Source: CAZGVW01 sp964529265 (GTDB taxonomy: Bacteria; Planctomycetota; Phycisphaerae; Phycisphaerales; UBA1924). From it: a stretch of 36,211 nucleotides of DNA. Positions 16,557-24,756 of this stretch are shown here, in pieces. The notes under the pieces were generated by a model. It did not search any database. It saw only the letters and a list, made by a program, of their open reading frames with translations, and was not told the DNA's origin. The translations under genes were made by a program, and so were the position numbers. The stretch covers positions 1-36,211 of the forward strand of contig CAZGVW010000054.1 of assembly GCA_964529265.1 (NCBI GenBank), written 5' to 3'. The number at the start of each line of letters is the position of its first letter. The stretch's first letter is position 1.

Positions 16557-17138
16557 TCATGACGTCACATCCATGGCGGAAACAACCGCCGGCCCGTGCT
16601 CGACCACGCCGCGATGCCCATAGGTTCCCGCGTGGCTTGCCCGCTTTGCCGCGGCCCGCAGAAGCCCTTGCATGTGGGCCGCAAGGGTCTCCGCGGCGAC
16701 GCGGGCCGAAGCGTTCTGCTTCGCCGTTCGCTCGATGGCGGCGCGAAGCCGGTCAGCCGCGGCCAGGATGCGGTCCCGACCCTCGGAGGGCAGGCGCGCC
16801 GCGATCCAGCGGGCCGTCGGCGTCGGCTCGCCGCGGGAGGGCGCTCCGACCCAGCGCAGGAGGCGCTCCACGATGCGCGACCGCTCGCGGTCCATTCCGG
16901 CAATCCGCGTGACCACCACGTGCTCCCCCGCCACCGCTTCCGCCAGGGCTCGCATGTTGGCCGCGGTGATCGCCGCGTCGCGGGCTTCACCAAGCGAAAA
17001 GAGGGCCTCCTGCTCGGCTGCAAGGCCGAGGAGGAGGCGCTCGAGATCGTTCGTCAGGGTGTCCAGGTCAGTGGCCGCGCACCGATCGCCGGTGTCGCGA
17101 CGGGGACCGGAAGTGGTCAGCAAGTCAGGCATGGGCAT
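16557..17138 (-). CDS. flgN: FlgN-like export chaperone for FlgK/FlgL
   Basis: This is a mostly helical 193-aa protein. The region LDTLTNDLERLLLGLAAEQE, followed by long helices with EAVAGEHVVVTRIAGMDRER, matches the FlgN fold of cytoplasmic chaperones that hold FlgK and FlgL before export. Its place directly upstream of flgK supports this. ATGs at 17138 and 17132 are both possible; the gene overlaps the end of flgJ by 14 or 8 bases, suggesting translational coupling. Sequence identity in this family is low, so the call rests partly on context. Confidence 0.82.
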   Translation of the reverse strand: MPMPDLLTTSGPRRDTGDRCAATDLDTLTNDLERLLLGLAAEQEALFSLGEARDAAITAANMRALAEAVAGEHVVVTRIAGMDRERSRIVERLLRWVGAPSRGEPTPTARWIAARLPSEGRDRILAAADRLRAAIERTAKQNASARVAAETLAAHMQGLLRAAAKRASHAGTYGHRGVVEHGPAVVSAMDVTS

Positions 17139-17553
17139 CCAACCCGGGTGTCGCCAGGGCGGCCTGCGCCGCCGGCGCCCTCTGCGCCTTCAGCAGTTGG
17201 CGCGCCACCGCGTCCACGAGGTCGTAACCGGACTTTTGCACGATGCGCTGCGCAATCTCTGCGTCCAGGATCGGGCCGAACATGCGCTCCGCAGGCCCCG
17301 GCGCAAAGGGCGGCGCCGCCTCGTTCGTCTCGCGCAACTGCTCGAGGATGGGCTGCACGAGCGAGATCGCCACAAACTCCTCCGCGGCTGTGCGGGCCTC
17401 TTCCGCGGCGTCGCCGCCCTGCGGACGCCTTACCCCGAGGATGTTCGCGAAAGCAGAAGGCTCCGAGGGGTTGAACGCCGCCTCGATCTGAGACAGCGAA
17501 TCCAGCCTCGCGCCCCCGCCGATCCCAGCCGCAATTGCGTGCGCTCCATCCAT
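17125..17553 (-). CDS. flgJ: Rod-binding protein, FlgJ N-terminal domain only
   Basis: This 142-aa protein corresponds to the rod-capping half of FlgJ. The motif AAEEFVAISLVQPILEQLR, followed by ERMFGPILDAEIAQRIVQKS and GYDLVDAVARQLLK, is typical. The muramidase domain found in enteric FlgJ is absent, as in many non-enteric bacteria, so another enzyme must open the peptidoglycan. Its ATG overlaps the flgI stop by one base (TGATG), implying coupled translation. Confidence 0.88.
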   Translation of the reverse strand: MDGAHAIAAGIGGGARLDSLSQIEAAFNPSEPSAFANILGVRRPQGGDAAEEARTAAEEFVAISLVQPILEQLRETNEAAPPFAPGPAERMFGPILDAEIAQRIVQKSGYDLVDAVARQLLKAQRAPAAQAALATPGLDAHA

Positions 17554-18662
17554 CAGTTCACCACCAGATCCGCATGCAGACGGCCGGAAGCGTGCAATTC
17601 GGCGAGAATCGCGATCTGGTCCTTCACCGGCACATCCAGCGTCTTGAATGCCTTGAGCAGGTCCTCCAGGCGCGAGGCGTCCGATGCCCGCCCGGCGGTT
17701 TGCACCGCCGTCCAACGCTGCTGCTCGATCAGCGGCGCCTCGGCCGTCGGCTCGATCGGCGGCGTCACCGTCGTGATGACCAGGTCTCCGTGCGTGATGA
17801 TGACCGGGCTGATCTCGACGTCGCCCGTGACCAGGATCACTCCTTGCCGTTCATTCACGACGACCCGCGCCGGCAGCGACATGAGCGATGGATCGAAGCG
17901 AACGCTCAGGATGTCCGAGATGAAGTTCGCCGGGTCCGCGCGCTCGGCCTGCGGGATCACGACGCGCACCGAGCGTTCGTCCACCGCGTAGGCGATGTCC
18001 TGCGCCTCCGCCTCAAGCCCGACGCGATGATCGTTGATCACGCTGGCGATGAGTTGCGAGGTCGTCCAGCCCGAAACCTGCGGATCGATGACCAGCGAGA
18101 TCGAGCCATCGGCGCCGATCCGCGTCATGTTCTCGATCGGCTTGATCATCCGCGCTCCGCCGCGAACGCGCCCGCGGGCCGAGTTGCCCCCTTCGATCAC
18201 GATCGGCCCCTGGGCCACGGCGTACACCGGCTGCCCGGGCAACGGACCGCGCAGGGGCGTCAGGAACAGCTCCCCGCCCGCAAGGCTCTTGGGGTTGTTG
18301 ATCGCGCTCACGAACACGTCAACGGTGTCATCCGCCTTCGCGCCCTGACGACCGATGGTGCACGTCACCATCACGATCGCGGCCGACTTCGACTTGCCCA
18401 TCTCCTCGATGGTCCCGACCGCGTTGCCCTGCGAGCGCAGCAACTCCGCCAGCGGCCGCGCCACGATCAGGTCCTTGCCCGAATCGCCCGTGCCGGGCAA
18501 CCCCATGACGATGCCGAAGCCCTGCAGCACCGATTCGCCCTGGCCTTCGAGGCGCACGTACTCCTGCACGGTGGCGCCGCGCGCGGGCGACCACAGCCCC
18601 GCAAGCAGCCCGGCGGCAACAGCCCATCGCCATTTCCTCAGCGTGCGCCACTTCGCATCCAT
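17553..18662 (-). CDS. flgI: Flagellar P-ring protein FlgI
   Basis: This 369-aa periplasmic protein forms the bushing around the rod in the peptidoglycan layer. It has a Sec signal peptide (RWAVAAGLLAGLWSPARGA) and then family motifs: GESVLQGFGIVMGLPGTGDS, SAAIVMVTCTIGRQGAKADD, FVSAINNPKSLAGGELFLTP and GPIVIEGGNSARGRVRGGAR. The length is usual. It follows flgH by 25 bases and overlaps flgJ by one base. Confidence 0.96.
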   Translation of the reverse strand: MDAKWRTLRKWRWAVAAGLLAGLWSPARGATVQEYVRLEGQGESVLQGFGIVMGLPGTGDSGKDLIVARPLAELLRSQGNAVGTIEEMGKSKSAAIVMVTCTIGRQGAKADDTVDVFVSAINNPKSLAGGELFLTPLRGPLPGQPVYAVAQGPIVIEGGNSARGRVRGGARMIKPIENMTRIGADGSISLVIDPQVSGWTTSQLIASVINDHRVGLEAEAQDIAYAVDERSVRVVIPQAERADPANFISDILSVRFDPSLMSLPARVVVNERQGVILVTGDVEISPVIITHGDLVITTVTPPIEPTAEAPLIEQQRWTAVQTAGRASDASRLEDLLKAFKTLDVPVKDQIAILAELHASGRLHADLVVN

Positions 18663-18687
18663 GCGTCCCGTTTCCCGCGCTCCGCGC

Positions 18688-19377
18688 TCAGAAGTTGAAG
18701 ATCAGGTCCAGCGCCTGCGTGAAGACGCCCTTCTTGTTCACGTCCGAAATCATGCCCTCGTGGTGCGCCTCGAAGGTCAGGTTGTAGATCTGGCTCGATT
18801 GCACGGTGTTCGCCGGAGAGACGTCTTCCGACCGGCAGAGGCCGGAGAGGATGAACGTCTGCACTTCGCCATCCGTCTGCACCGTGGACCGCGCCTCGAG
18901 CAGCAGCGTGCCGTTCGGCTTCACCTCGAGCACGCGCGCCGTCACGCGCGTCTGCACCGTGTCCTTGCGTTCATACTTGCCGTCGCCCTCGAACTCGCTC
19001 CCGTGGTTCACGCTGAACGGATCAAGCGGATTCACCTGGGCGGGATTGCCGTTGAGAATCAGGTAGTTGAAGAGGTCCGGCGGGTAGATCCGCACCGTGT
19101 CCAGCGAATAGTCCTTGTCCGCGGTCGTCTTCTGGTCGCGCTTCATCGACGCCGTTTCGACCACCAGGATCGTGATCAGGTCGTTCTCATGGAAGAGCCG
19201 CGGTTCAGGGGGCTGGATCGCGTACAGGCTTACGCCGTAGAGCGCCTGCGCCGGATCCGGCGCTTCCTCCCCCTCCACCATCATCGGTGTCGGCTGAACG
19301 AAGAGGCTCTGCGCCCCCGCCATCGCGCCACAGCAAAGACCTGCAACTGGCAGCGCCAGAATCCGGAACGTCCTCAT
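18688..19377 (-). CDS. flgH: Flagellar L-ring protein FlgH
   Basis: This 229-aa protein forms the outer-membrane ring. It shows LFHENDLITILVVETASMKR, the long beta segment NGTLLLEARSTVQTDGEVQT, and the C-terminal SSQIYNLTFEAHHEGMISDV, all FlgH features. The signal peptide (ILALPVAGLCCGAMAGAQS) has cysteines but no canonical lipobox, while enteric FlgH is a lipoprotein; cleavage by signal peptidase I after AMA or AGA looks more likely. The start overlaps the flgA stop by four bases (ATGA). Confidence 0.94.
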   Translation of the reverse strand: MRTFRILALPVAGLCCGAMAGAQSLFVQPTPMMVEGEEAPDPAQALYGVSLYAIQPPEPRLFHENDLITILVVETASMKRDQKTTADKDYSLDTVRIYPPDLFNYLILNGNPAQVNPLDPFSVNHGSEFEGDGKYERKDTVQTRVTARVLEVKPNGTLLLEARSTVQTDGEVQTFILSGLCRSEDVSPANTVQSSQIYNLTFEAHHEGMISDVNKKGVFTQALDLIFNF

Positions 19378-20477
19378 GATGCTCCTCCCGCGCCGCCGCG
19401 TTGTGCCTGATCCAGGTCCGCCACGGCGCGCCCCGGGCCATCGATCCGCGCCAGGAACGCCTTCTCAGCCCCGTCCAGTTGCAGCTCGATCAGATCGCCC
19501 ACGCGCGCATCCGCCTGCGCCCGCGCCTTCGCCGTAAGAGCCACGCTCCCACTCAGGCACTTCACCGTGACAAGGTCGCCCCGCTTTACAATCACGGGCG
19601 ATTCCAGATGATCGAGCCTCAGCACCGTGCCCATCGCCAGCCGCGTCCGCGCCTTGCTCCCGGCAGCCCCTTCGACTGACGGCGCAATCGGCAGGCCCGG
19701 CGCCATCCACATCCATTCCGTCCGCAGCGCCTCGGCCTGCAGAATCTCGCCCCGCCGCGCATCGGCCGCGAGCACAACGGCCTGCACACGCACCTCCGCC
19801 TCCACGCGCAGAGTCCGCTCCAGCACGATGCGCTGCGATTCGTACACGCGGATCGTCACGGGCACGCGCGCCGAGTTCGGCCCGGCGCCCACCTGCGCCT
19901 CCACGCGTCGCCCGCGCTCCGACTGCAGAAGCAGGTCCTCATCTCTCGCATCGAACAGCAGCCGCAGGTCCAACGGCGCGACACCGAAATGTCTCGCCAG
20001 ATCGCGTGCGATGCGGGCCCGGATCGTGTCCCGCCCCTCCACCTCAACAACTTCATGAACACGCCGCGGCGCGACGGTCTTCACCTCAGCCGCGGCCTGC
20101 CCTTCGCCGGCGCCGCCCAGCCGCACAAGGCACGTCGAACCGTGCAGCGCCAGCCTCCCCCAGTTCACACCTGCTCCGTCCAGTGCCTTCCGCACCGCCG
20201 GCAGGTCGATCTCGATCGCATTCCTCCGCTCCGCCGCGGCATCCGCCACCGCCACCACCACCCCGCCCAACGCGGCGGCGTCTTCACCCTCCAGCCGCGC
20301 CACGTCGCCCAGACGAATCTCGTCTCCCGCTTTCGCCGCGGCGCACGTCGCCGACGGCCACAGCGTCACCACGCCGGCCTCAGCCGCCGAGGCTGCAACC
20401 GCAGCGCACAACGCCGCCGCCATCGCCATCATCCAGGTTCGCCCGCTGCGCTTCTTCACCAGGCCACGCTCCTGCAT
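19374..20477 (-). CDS. flgA: P-ring assembly chaperone FlgA
   Basis: This is a 367-aa periplasmic protein needed to build the FlgI ring. A signal peptide (TWMMAMAAALCAAVAASAAEA) comes first. The C-terminal SAF-type domain shows VVLAADARRGEILQAEALRT, then MGTVLRLDHLESPVIVKRGD and LVTVKCLSGSVALTAKARAQ. It is longer than enteric FlgA (~220 aa) because of an extra N-terminal domain. I start it at the ATG 20477, preceded by AAGGG at six bases; a GTG at 20498 is the alternative. It sits between flgG and flgH. Confidence 0.9.
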   Translation of the reverse strand: MQERGLVKKRSGRTWMMAMAAALCAAVAASAAEAGVVTLWPSATCAAAKAGDEIRLGDVARLEGEDAAALGGVVVAVADAAAERRNAIEIDLPAVRKALDGAGVNWGRLALHGSTCLVRLGGAGEGQAAAEVKTVAPRRVHEVVEVEGRDTIRARIARDLARHFGVAPLDLRLLFDARDEDLLLQSERGRRVEAQVGAGPNSARVPVTIRVYESQRIVLERTLRVEAEVRVQAVVLAADARRGEILQAEALRTEWMWMAPGLPIAPSVEGAAGSKARTRLAMGTVLRLDHLESPVIVKRGDLVTVKCLSGSVALTAKARAQADARVGDLIELQLDGAEKAFLARIDGPGRAVADLDQAQRGGAGGAS

Positions 20478-20512
20478 CACAGACCCTTCATCACTCACTC
20501 ACGCCTCGTCAA

Positions 20513-21325
20513 TCACCGCCTCAACTGAGCAATCGCCTGCAGCACTTCGTCCGCCGTGCGGATCGACTGGCTGTTCATCTCGAGCGCCCGCTGCGTCTTG
20601 ATCAGTTCAATGAGTTCGTTCGTCGGGTTGACGTTCGATCCTTCGAGGTGCTGCTGAATCAGCCCGCCGCGTCCGTCCGTGTCCGGCTCGCCGGTGATGG
20701 GCGGCCCCGAAGCCGCGGTCTCCGCGTACAGGTTGTTGCCGATCTGCGACAATCCCTGCGGATTCACGAACGCTGCGATCTCGATGGTCCCGATCTGCGT
20801 CGGCTCTGCCGAGCCCTGCTGCTGCACCCACACGCTTCCATCGCGCAGGATGGACACCGGCCCGGAGATGTCCGCGGGAATCGTGATGTTCGGCTCCAGC
20901 CGCTGCCCTTCGTCGTTCGCGAGCACCAGTTCGCCCTCGCTGTTCACGGAGAACTGGCCGTTCCGCGTGTACGCGATCCCGTTCGGCGCCCGCTGATCCG
21001 TCACGAGCACCTGGAAGAACCCCGGCCCGTCGATCGTCACGTCGAGGTCGCGCCCCGTGTTCACGGGCGAGCCCTGCGTGAAATCCAGCTGCGTGCCGGA
21101 GACACGCACGCCGAGCCCCACGTACAGACCGATCGGCCTCTCGTCGCCGTTCAGGTTCTCCACGCCCGGCTGCTGCTTCTCGACGTACAGCAGGTCCTCG
21201 AAGTTGGCGCGGCTGGCCTTGTAGCCCGTGGTGTTCAGGTTCGCGAGGTTGTTCGCGACGATGTCGAGGTTCGTCGAGAGCGCCGAGAGCCCGGTGGCCG
21301 CAGAATGCAACGCCGTGATCGCCAT
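20513..21325 (-). CDS. flgG: Distal rod protein FlgG
   Basis: This is a 270-aa rod subunit. The N-terminus MAITALHSAATGLSALSTNL, followed by DIVANNLANLNTTGYKASRA, is the rod-protein signature. The middle has SPVNTGRDLDVTIDGPGFFQ and AYTRNGQFSVNSEGELVLAN, and the C-terminus VNPTNELIELIKTQRALEMN ends in helix-forming residues. The length is near the usual 260 aa. It follows flgF by 26 bases. Confidence 0.97.
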   Translation of the reverse strand: MAITALHSAATGLSALSTNLDIVANNLANLNTTGYKASRANFEDLLYVEKQQPGVENLNGDERPIGLYVGLGVRVSGTQLDFTQGSPVNTGRDLDVTIDGPGFFQVLVTDQRAPNGIAYTRNGQFSVNSEGELVLANDEGQRLEPNITIPADISGPVSILRDGSVWVQQQGSAEPTQIGTIEIAAFVNPQGLSQIGNNLYAETAASGPPITGEPDTDGRGGLIQQHLEGSNVNPTNELIELIKTQRALEMNSQSIRTADEVLQAIAQLRR

Positions 21326-21351
21326 AGGTCCTTCGCTCCGTCAGTCGCCCG

Positions 21352-22131
21352 TCAGCCCACGCGTCCGAACGTGTTGATCGCCCGGTTCATCAGGTCGTCG
21401 TGCGCCTGGATCATCCGCGTCCCGTTCCGCACGGCGCCGCTCGCGTGATTCACCGCCACCATCGTGCGCACCGGGTCCACGCCCGATTGCTCGAGCGCCC
21501 CGGACCGCACCACCGCATCCGCCGCCCGCCGCGCCGGCTTTGCGCCCGGCTCAACGGCAAAGAGCCCGGCGGCGCTCTTCCTCAGCGCCTGCGGGTCGTC
21601 CAACGCCGTCACCTGCAGCCGCGCCAAGACGACGCCATCCTGCGTCACCTCGCCGCTCGGACCGACATGCACCGGCCGTGAGGGATCGATCGTGATCGCC
21701 GCCCCGCCCTCATCCAGCGCCGGCAGCCCTTCGTTCGCCGTCACCAACGTGCCTTCATGGTTCACGACGAATCGTCCATCGCGCGTGAACCGCAGCCTCG
21801 CCTCTTCATCGCCCTTCCCGGAATCCACGACAAAGAACCCTTCGCCCTGGATCGCCAGGTCCAGCGGATTGCCCGTGTCCTTGATGGCCGCGGGCGTGAA
21901 GGACGTCAGCGTCCGCGCCGCCAGCACGCCCCCGCCCAAGTGCTCCAGCAACTCGTTCGAAGGCAGCGAGAACAGCCCGTCCTCCACCCTTGCGGTCTGC
22001 CTCTGCTGAATGGGCGCAATATCCGGCTTGAACGCCGTGGTATTCACATTCGCCAGGTTGTTCGCCGCCACGTCGAGCCGGTACAGCCCCGTCAGCACGC
22101 CCGACGCCGAGACATACAGCCCGTAGTTCAT
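21352..22131 (-). CDS. flgF: Proximal rod protein FlgF
   Basis: This 259-aa rod protein is related to FlgG. The N-terminus MNYGLYVSASGVLTGLYRLD carries on with VAANNLANVNTTAFKPD. The central DLAIQGEGFFVVDSGKGDEE and RFTRDGRFVVNHEGTLVTAN are family features, as is the C-terminus SGVDPVRTMVAVNHASGAVR. Its ATG overlaps the stop of the upstream small gene by four bases (ATGA). Order flgF-flgG is conserved in bacteria. Confidence 0.93.
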   Translation of the reverse strand: MNYGLYVSASGVLTGLYRLDVAANNLANVNTTAFKPDIAPIQQRQTARVEDGLFSLPSNELLEHLGGGVLAARTLTSFTPAAIKDTGNPLDLAIQGEGFFVVDSGKGDEEARLRFTRDGRFVVNHEGTLVTANEGLPALDEGGAAITIDPSRPVHVGPSGEVTQDGVVLARLQVTALDDPQALRKSAAGLFAVEPGAKPARRAADAVVRSGALEQSGVDPVRTMVAVNHASGAVRNGTRMIQAHDDLMNRAINTFGRVG

Positions 22132-22331
22132 TCCTCGCCCCCCGCCTCTTGCGCCCGCAAGGCGTGCAGGTCCAGGGGCGCGCCCTCTCCGGCGTCCTCC
22201 CCGCCACAGACCGCCGCCGCCATGTGTATGGCCGCGGCCAACCGGGCCATCCGCACGATCCGGGCGCCCAGATCAGGCGCCTCCGCGCGTGGCCCGGCCC
22301 GATTCATTCGCTGAGTGTCGTTTCGATGCAT
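22128..22331 (-). CDS. Small 67-aa protein upstream of flgF, unknown function
   Basis: The frame from the ATG at 22331 encodes a 67-aa protein with a helical middle (GARIVRMARLAAAIHMAAAV) and an acidic tail. A perfect AGGAGG lies eight bases before the ATG, and the stop overlaps the flgF start (ATGA). These two signals make it a likely real, translationally coupled gene. I recognise no family. It is near the size of an anti-sigma factor such as FlgM, but I see no FlgM motif. Confidence 0.6.
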   Translation of the reverse strand: MHRNDTQRMNRAGPRAEAPDLGARIVRMARLAAAIHMAAAVCGGEDAGEGAPLDLHALRAQEAGGEE

Positions 22332-22435
22332 CGTGAGCGCCTCCTGCGCTTGCCGCAGAAGGCCACTCAATCCGCATGCCACCCTCGCTCGGGGCGCTCA
22401 ACGGCCCCCACGCGCACTTCATGCGCCCCGCCGCG

Positions 22436-22681
22436 TCACTCACCCTCCGCCATCGCCGCCTCCACCTCCGTCTGCGACAGCACCGGAAACGCCACCCGCC
22501 CCGTCCGCAGCATCAGCCGCACGTACGGCTCGCACAGCCCGCATCCGCGGCAACAATTCGTCTCCCTTTTCAGGCCCTCCAGCCCCAGACCCCGCTCCTC
22601 CGCCATGCGCTTCAGAGCCGCGAACGGCACGTCCGCACAGATGCACCTGTCCACCGCCAGGTTCAGGTCCTCGCTGCTCAT
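22436..22681 (-). CDS. Bfd-type [2Fe-2S] protein, last gene of the cobalamin-riboswitch operon
   Basis: This is an 81-aa small ferredoxin-like protein. Cysteines C13, C15, C47 and C50 give C-x-C-x31-C-x2-C, exactly the spacing of bacterioferritin-associated ferredoxin. C43 and C44 are additional. The start ATG at 22681 lies three bases after the pseudopilin stop, so it belongs to the riboswitch-led operon. Bfd-like domains pass electrons for iron release or bind regulators. Here, reduction of an imported corrinoid is a reasonable but unproven idea. Confidence 0.85.
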   Translation of the reverse strand: MSSEDLNLAVDRCICADVPFAALKRMAEERGLGLEGLKRETNCCRGCGLCEPYVRLMLRTGRVAFPVLSQTEVEAAMAEGE

Positions 22682-22684
22682 GCC

Positions 22685-23551
22685 TCAGTCATAGTCGAAC
22701 AGGCTGTTGTCGTCCGCCTCGCCGAACCACCCCACGCCCACCCTCCCCGCCTCCGCGGCGTACACCCCGCTGGACCACGTCAGCGCCATCCGCTCCGCCG
22801 AGACGTGCCCATCCAGCCACGCCACGTTCGCCGCGTCCCCCTCGTGCCGGAAGTGCGTCGATGGGTCCGGCCTCGCTCCAGGCCAGTTCGGCCACCACCG
22901 CGGCTCGATGAACGAATACTCGATCACACCGCCGCCCCCCCTCGCCCTGTCATTCGCCAGCGCCGCATCCGCAAACCCGATCGTGCGCACAGGCTGCGCA
23001 AACCTCGCCCGTTGCGCCCCGTCGTCATCCGCGGGCAATCCCTGCGCGTTCGTGCGCAGCTCCCACACACCCGGCGCCGTTTGCGCCCGCTCAACGCCCA
23101 CGAACGCATTGTTGTAGCCGTATCCCCCCGCCGATCGCTCGAACCCCGCGCCTGACGCCGCCAGTCCCTCCAGCGCGAGGGCAAACGAAGGGCACTCCCG
23201 CACCGCCGCGCTCGACCCCGCTCCGGACAGGTATTCCGTCAGTGGCCCCCCCTCCGCGCTGAATGCCGCGGCTGAGTTCTCCCGCGCCCCGTGCCACCTC
23301 TGCCGGTTCTCCAGGTGCTTCGCCGCCCCCGGCGCATACCGTCCAAGGTGGTCATCCGCGTAGACGTCGTTCGCCAGCTGAATCTGCCGAGCGTTCGAGG
23401 CGCACACCACCGTCCGCGCCGATTCCCGCGCCCCCATGAGCGCCGGCGCCAGCATGCCGACCAGCGCCGCCGTCACTGCGACCACAACGAGCAGCTCCAC
23501 CAGCGTGAACGCCGGGCAGCCCAATCGAGTTGCCGCCGCGCTCCGCCTCAC
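22685..23551 (-). CDS. Pseudopilin with H-X9-DG-like tail
   Basis: This is a 288-aa type II/IV-like pseudopilin. The prepilin motif is CPAFTLVELLVVVAV, a hydrophobic helix with the E5 residue, preceded by alanine instead of the usual glycine. A type II secretion-associated domain follows (LMGARESARTVVCASNARQI). The C-terminal HEGDAANVAWLDGHV resembles the H-X9-DG signature of planctomycete pseudopilins, with one extra residue. The GTG at 23551 overlaps the previous stop (GTGA); upstream in-frame sequence is low-complexity. Coupled expression with the two surface proteins is clear. Confidence 0.85.
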   Translation of the reverse strand: MRRSAAATRLGCPAFTLVELLVVVAVTAALVGMLAPALMGARESARTVVCASNARQIQLANDVYADDHLGRYAPGAAKHLENRQRWHGARENSAAAFSAEGGPLTEYLSGAGSSAAVRECPSFALALEGLAASGAGFERSAGGYGYNNAFVGVERAQTAPGVWELRTNAQGLPADDDGAQRARFAQPVRTIGFADAALANDRARGGGGVIEYSFIEPRWWPNWPGARPDPSTHFRHEGDAANVAWLDGHVSAERMALTWSSGVYAAEAGRVGVGWFGEADDNSLFDYD

Positions 23552-24756
23552 GCGCCCATCCCCCACGCCCCGAGCAGCCGCGCCAGGTCGCTGCTGTTCA
23601 CCATTCCATCGTTCGTCAGGTCCGCCGGACACGCCCCCTTCATCGGGCACGCGCCCCACGACCCCAGCATCAATCCAAGATCGCTGCTGTTCACCACGCC
23701 GTCGCCATTCAGATCTTCCGCCGCGCCTTCCACAGCGCGCACATCCGCGACCGCGCCGATCTCCGCCGAAACCTCCCCCAGCACGCCCCCCGGCCCGAAC
23801 ACCGCATCCACCGCCACCGTCATCCGCACGAAATCGAACCCGGACAGATCCGCCGGCGCTCCCGTCTCCGCGTCCACTGCCCACGCGATGTCGAACGCAT
23901 CCCCTCCCCCGCTCCCCGCATCGATTCCCACCGCCATCGGATCATCCGGAACCGTGTAGAACTCCGCCGGATCAATCCCCGGCTCATCTTCCGCATCGCT
24001 CAGCGAGTTGTCCCCCGCCGCGCCGCTTGCGCCCGTCATATCCCCGAGCAGCAACGTCGGCGAGCACTCCGCGTATCCGAACACGCCCTCCGCGATCGCC
24101 CCCGCGCCATTCGGGTTCATCAACCGATCCGTCCTGAAGAGCGCCGGCAGTTCGAACGCGGTCGTCTCGTACATCGGCGGATGCCCCGGATAGAACACCG
24201 GCCCCGGGTACCACGCCGTGTTCACCGGCGGCACGCCGTTGCCCGCCACGTTGTCCCACTGCTGCGCGCGCCACGCATCCAACGGCGCCGCGGGCAGATG
24301 CGAACCGCGGATCACGAACCACTCATCGTTCGCCAGCCCATCCCCGTTCTCATCCAGGCTGATCTCCACGACCGCGGCTTCAGCAAACCGCACCCCCGGA
24401 TCGCCGTTCACCCACACCGCGTTGCCGAACACAATGAAATCCAGCCCCAGCGGATTCCGCGGATCATCCATCACGCGCGCACCAAACCCCAGCGTGATCG
24501 AGCCCCCGAACCCGCCCAGCGACACCACCTTGCTGTTGTCCGCCGACACCGTTCCACCGCCCACGGGCGGGCCCAGCGCCTTCATCGGGTCATTGAACGC
24601 GCCGTTGTTGATGAACTGACCCGGCGCCGGCGCGTACTCCAGCACCACGCTGGCAAAGTCGCCGGCGCGCACGGCGCCCGGCGGCGCGCTCACGAGGAGC
24701 GCCGCCAGGGCGCCGCCGCGCCAACGAACGATCCGCCGCGGAGATTCATGCCGCAC
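23548..24756 (-). CDS. Secreted protein with dockerin-like GC tail, candidate corrinoid-binding surface protein
   Basis: This 402-aa exported protein has a signal peptide (RWRGGALAALLVSAPPGAVRA). The mature N-terminus has VVLEYAPAPGQFINN, then VSLGGFGGSITLGFG, FIVFGNAV and LDENGDGLANDEWFVIRGS. As I recall, this pattern matches 'cell surface proteins' encoded in vitamin B12 uptake loci of Bacteroidota (GN...DxNGNGLPDDEWYEL). Two dockerin-like repeats end it (DLNGDGVVNSSDLGLMLGSW, DLTNDGMVNSSDLARLLGAW), probably a surface-sorting tail. GTG at 24756 has GGAGG at seven bases; it overlaps the preceding gene by 11 bases. Homology to the B12 proteins needs a search. Confidence 0.78.
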   Translation of the reverse strand: MRHESPRRIVRWRGGALAALLVSAPPGAVRAGDFASVVLEYAPAPGQFINNGAFNDPMKALGPPVGGGTVSADNSKVVSLGGFGGSITLGFGARVMDDPRNPLGLDFIVFGNAVWVNGDPGVRFAEAAVVEISLDENGDGLANDEWFVIRGSHLPAAPLDAWRAQQWDNVAGNGVPPVNTAWYPGPVFYPGHPPMYETTAFELPALFRTDRLMNPNGAGAIAEGVFGYAECSPTLLLGDMTGASGAAGDNSLSDAEDEPGIDPAEFYTVPDDPMAVGIDAGSGGGDAFDIAWAVDAETGAPADLSGFDFVRMTVAVDAVFGPGGVLGEVSAEIGAVADVRAVEGAAEDLNGDGVVNSSDLGLMLGSWGACPMKGACPADLTNDGMVNSSDLARLLGAWGMGA

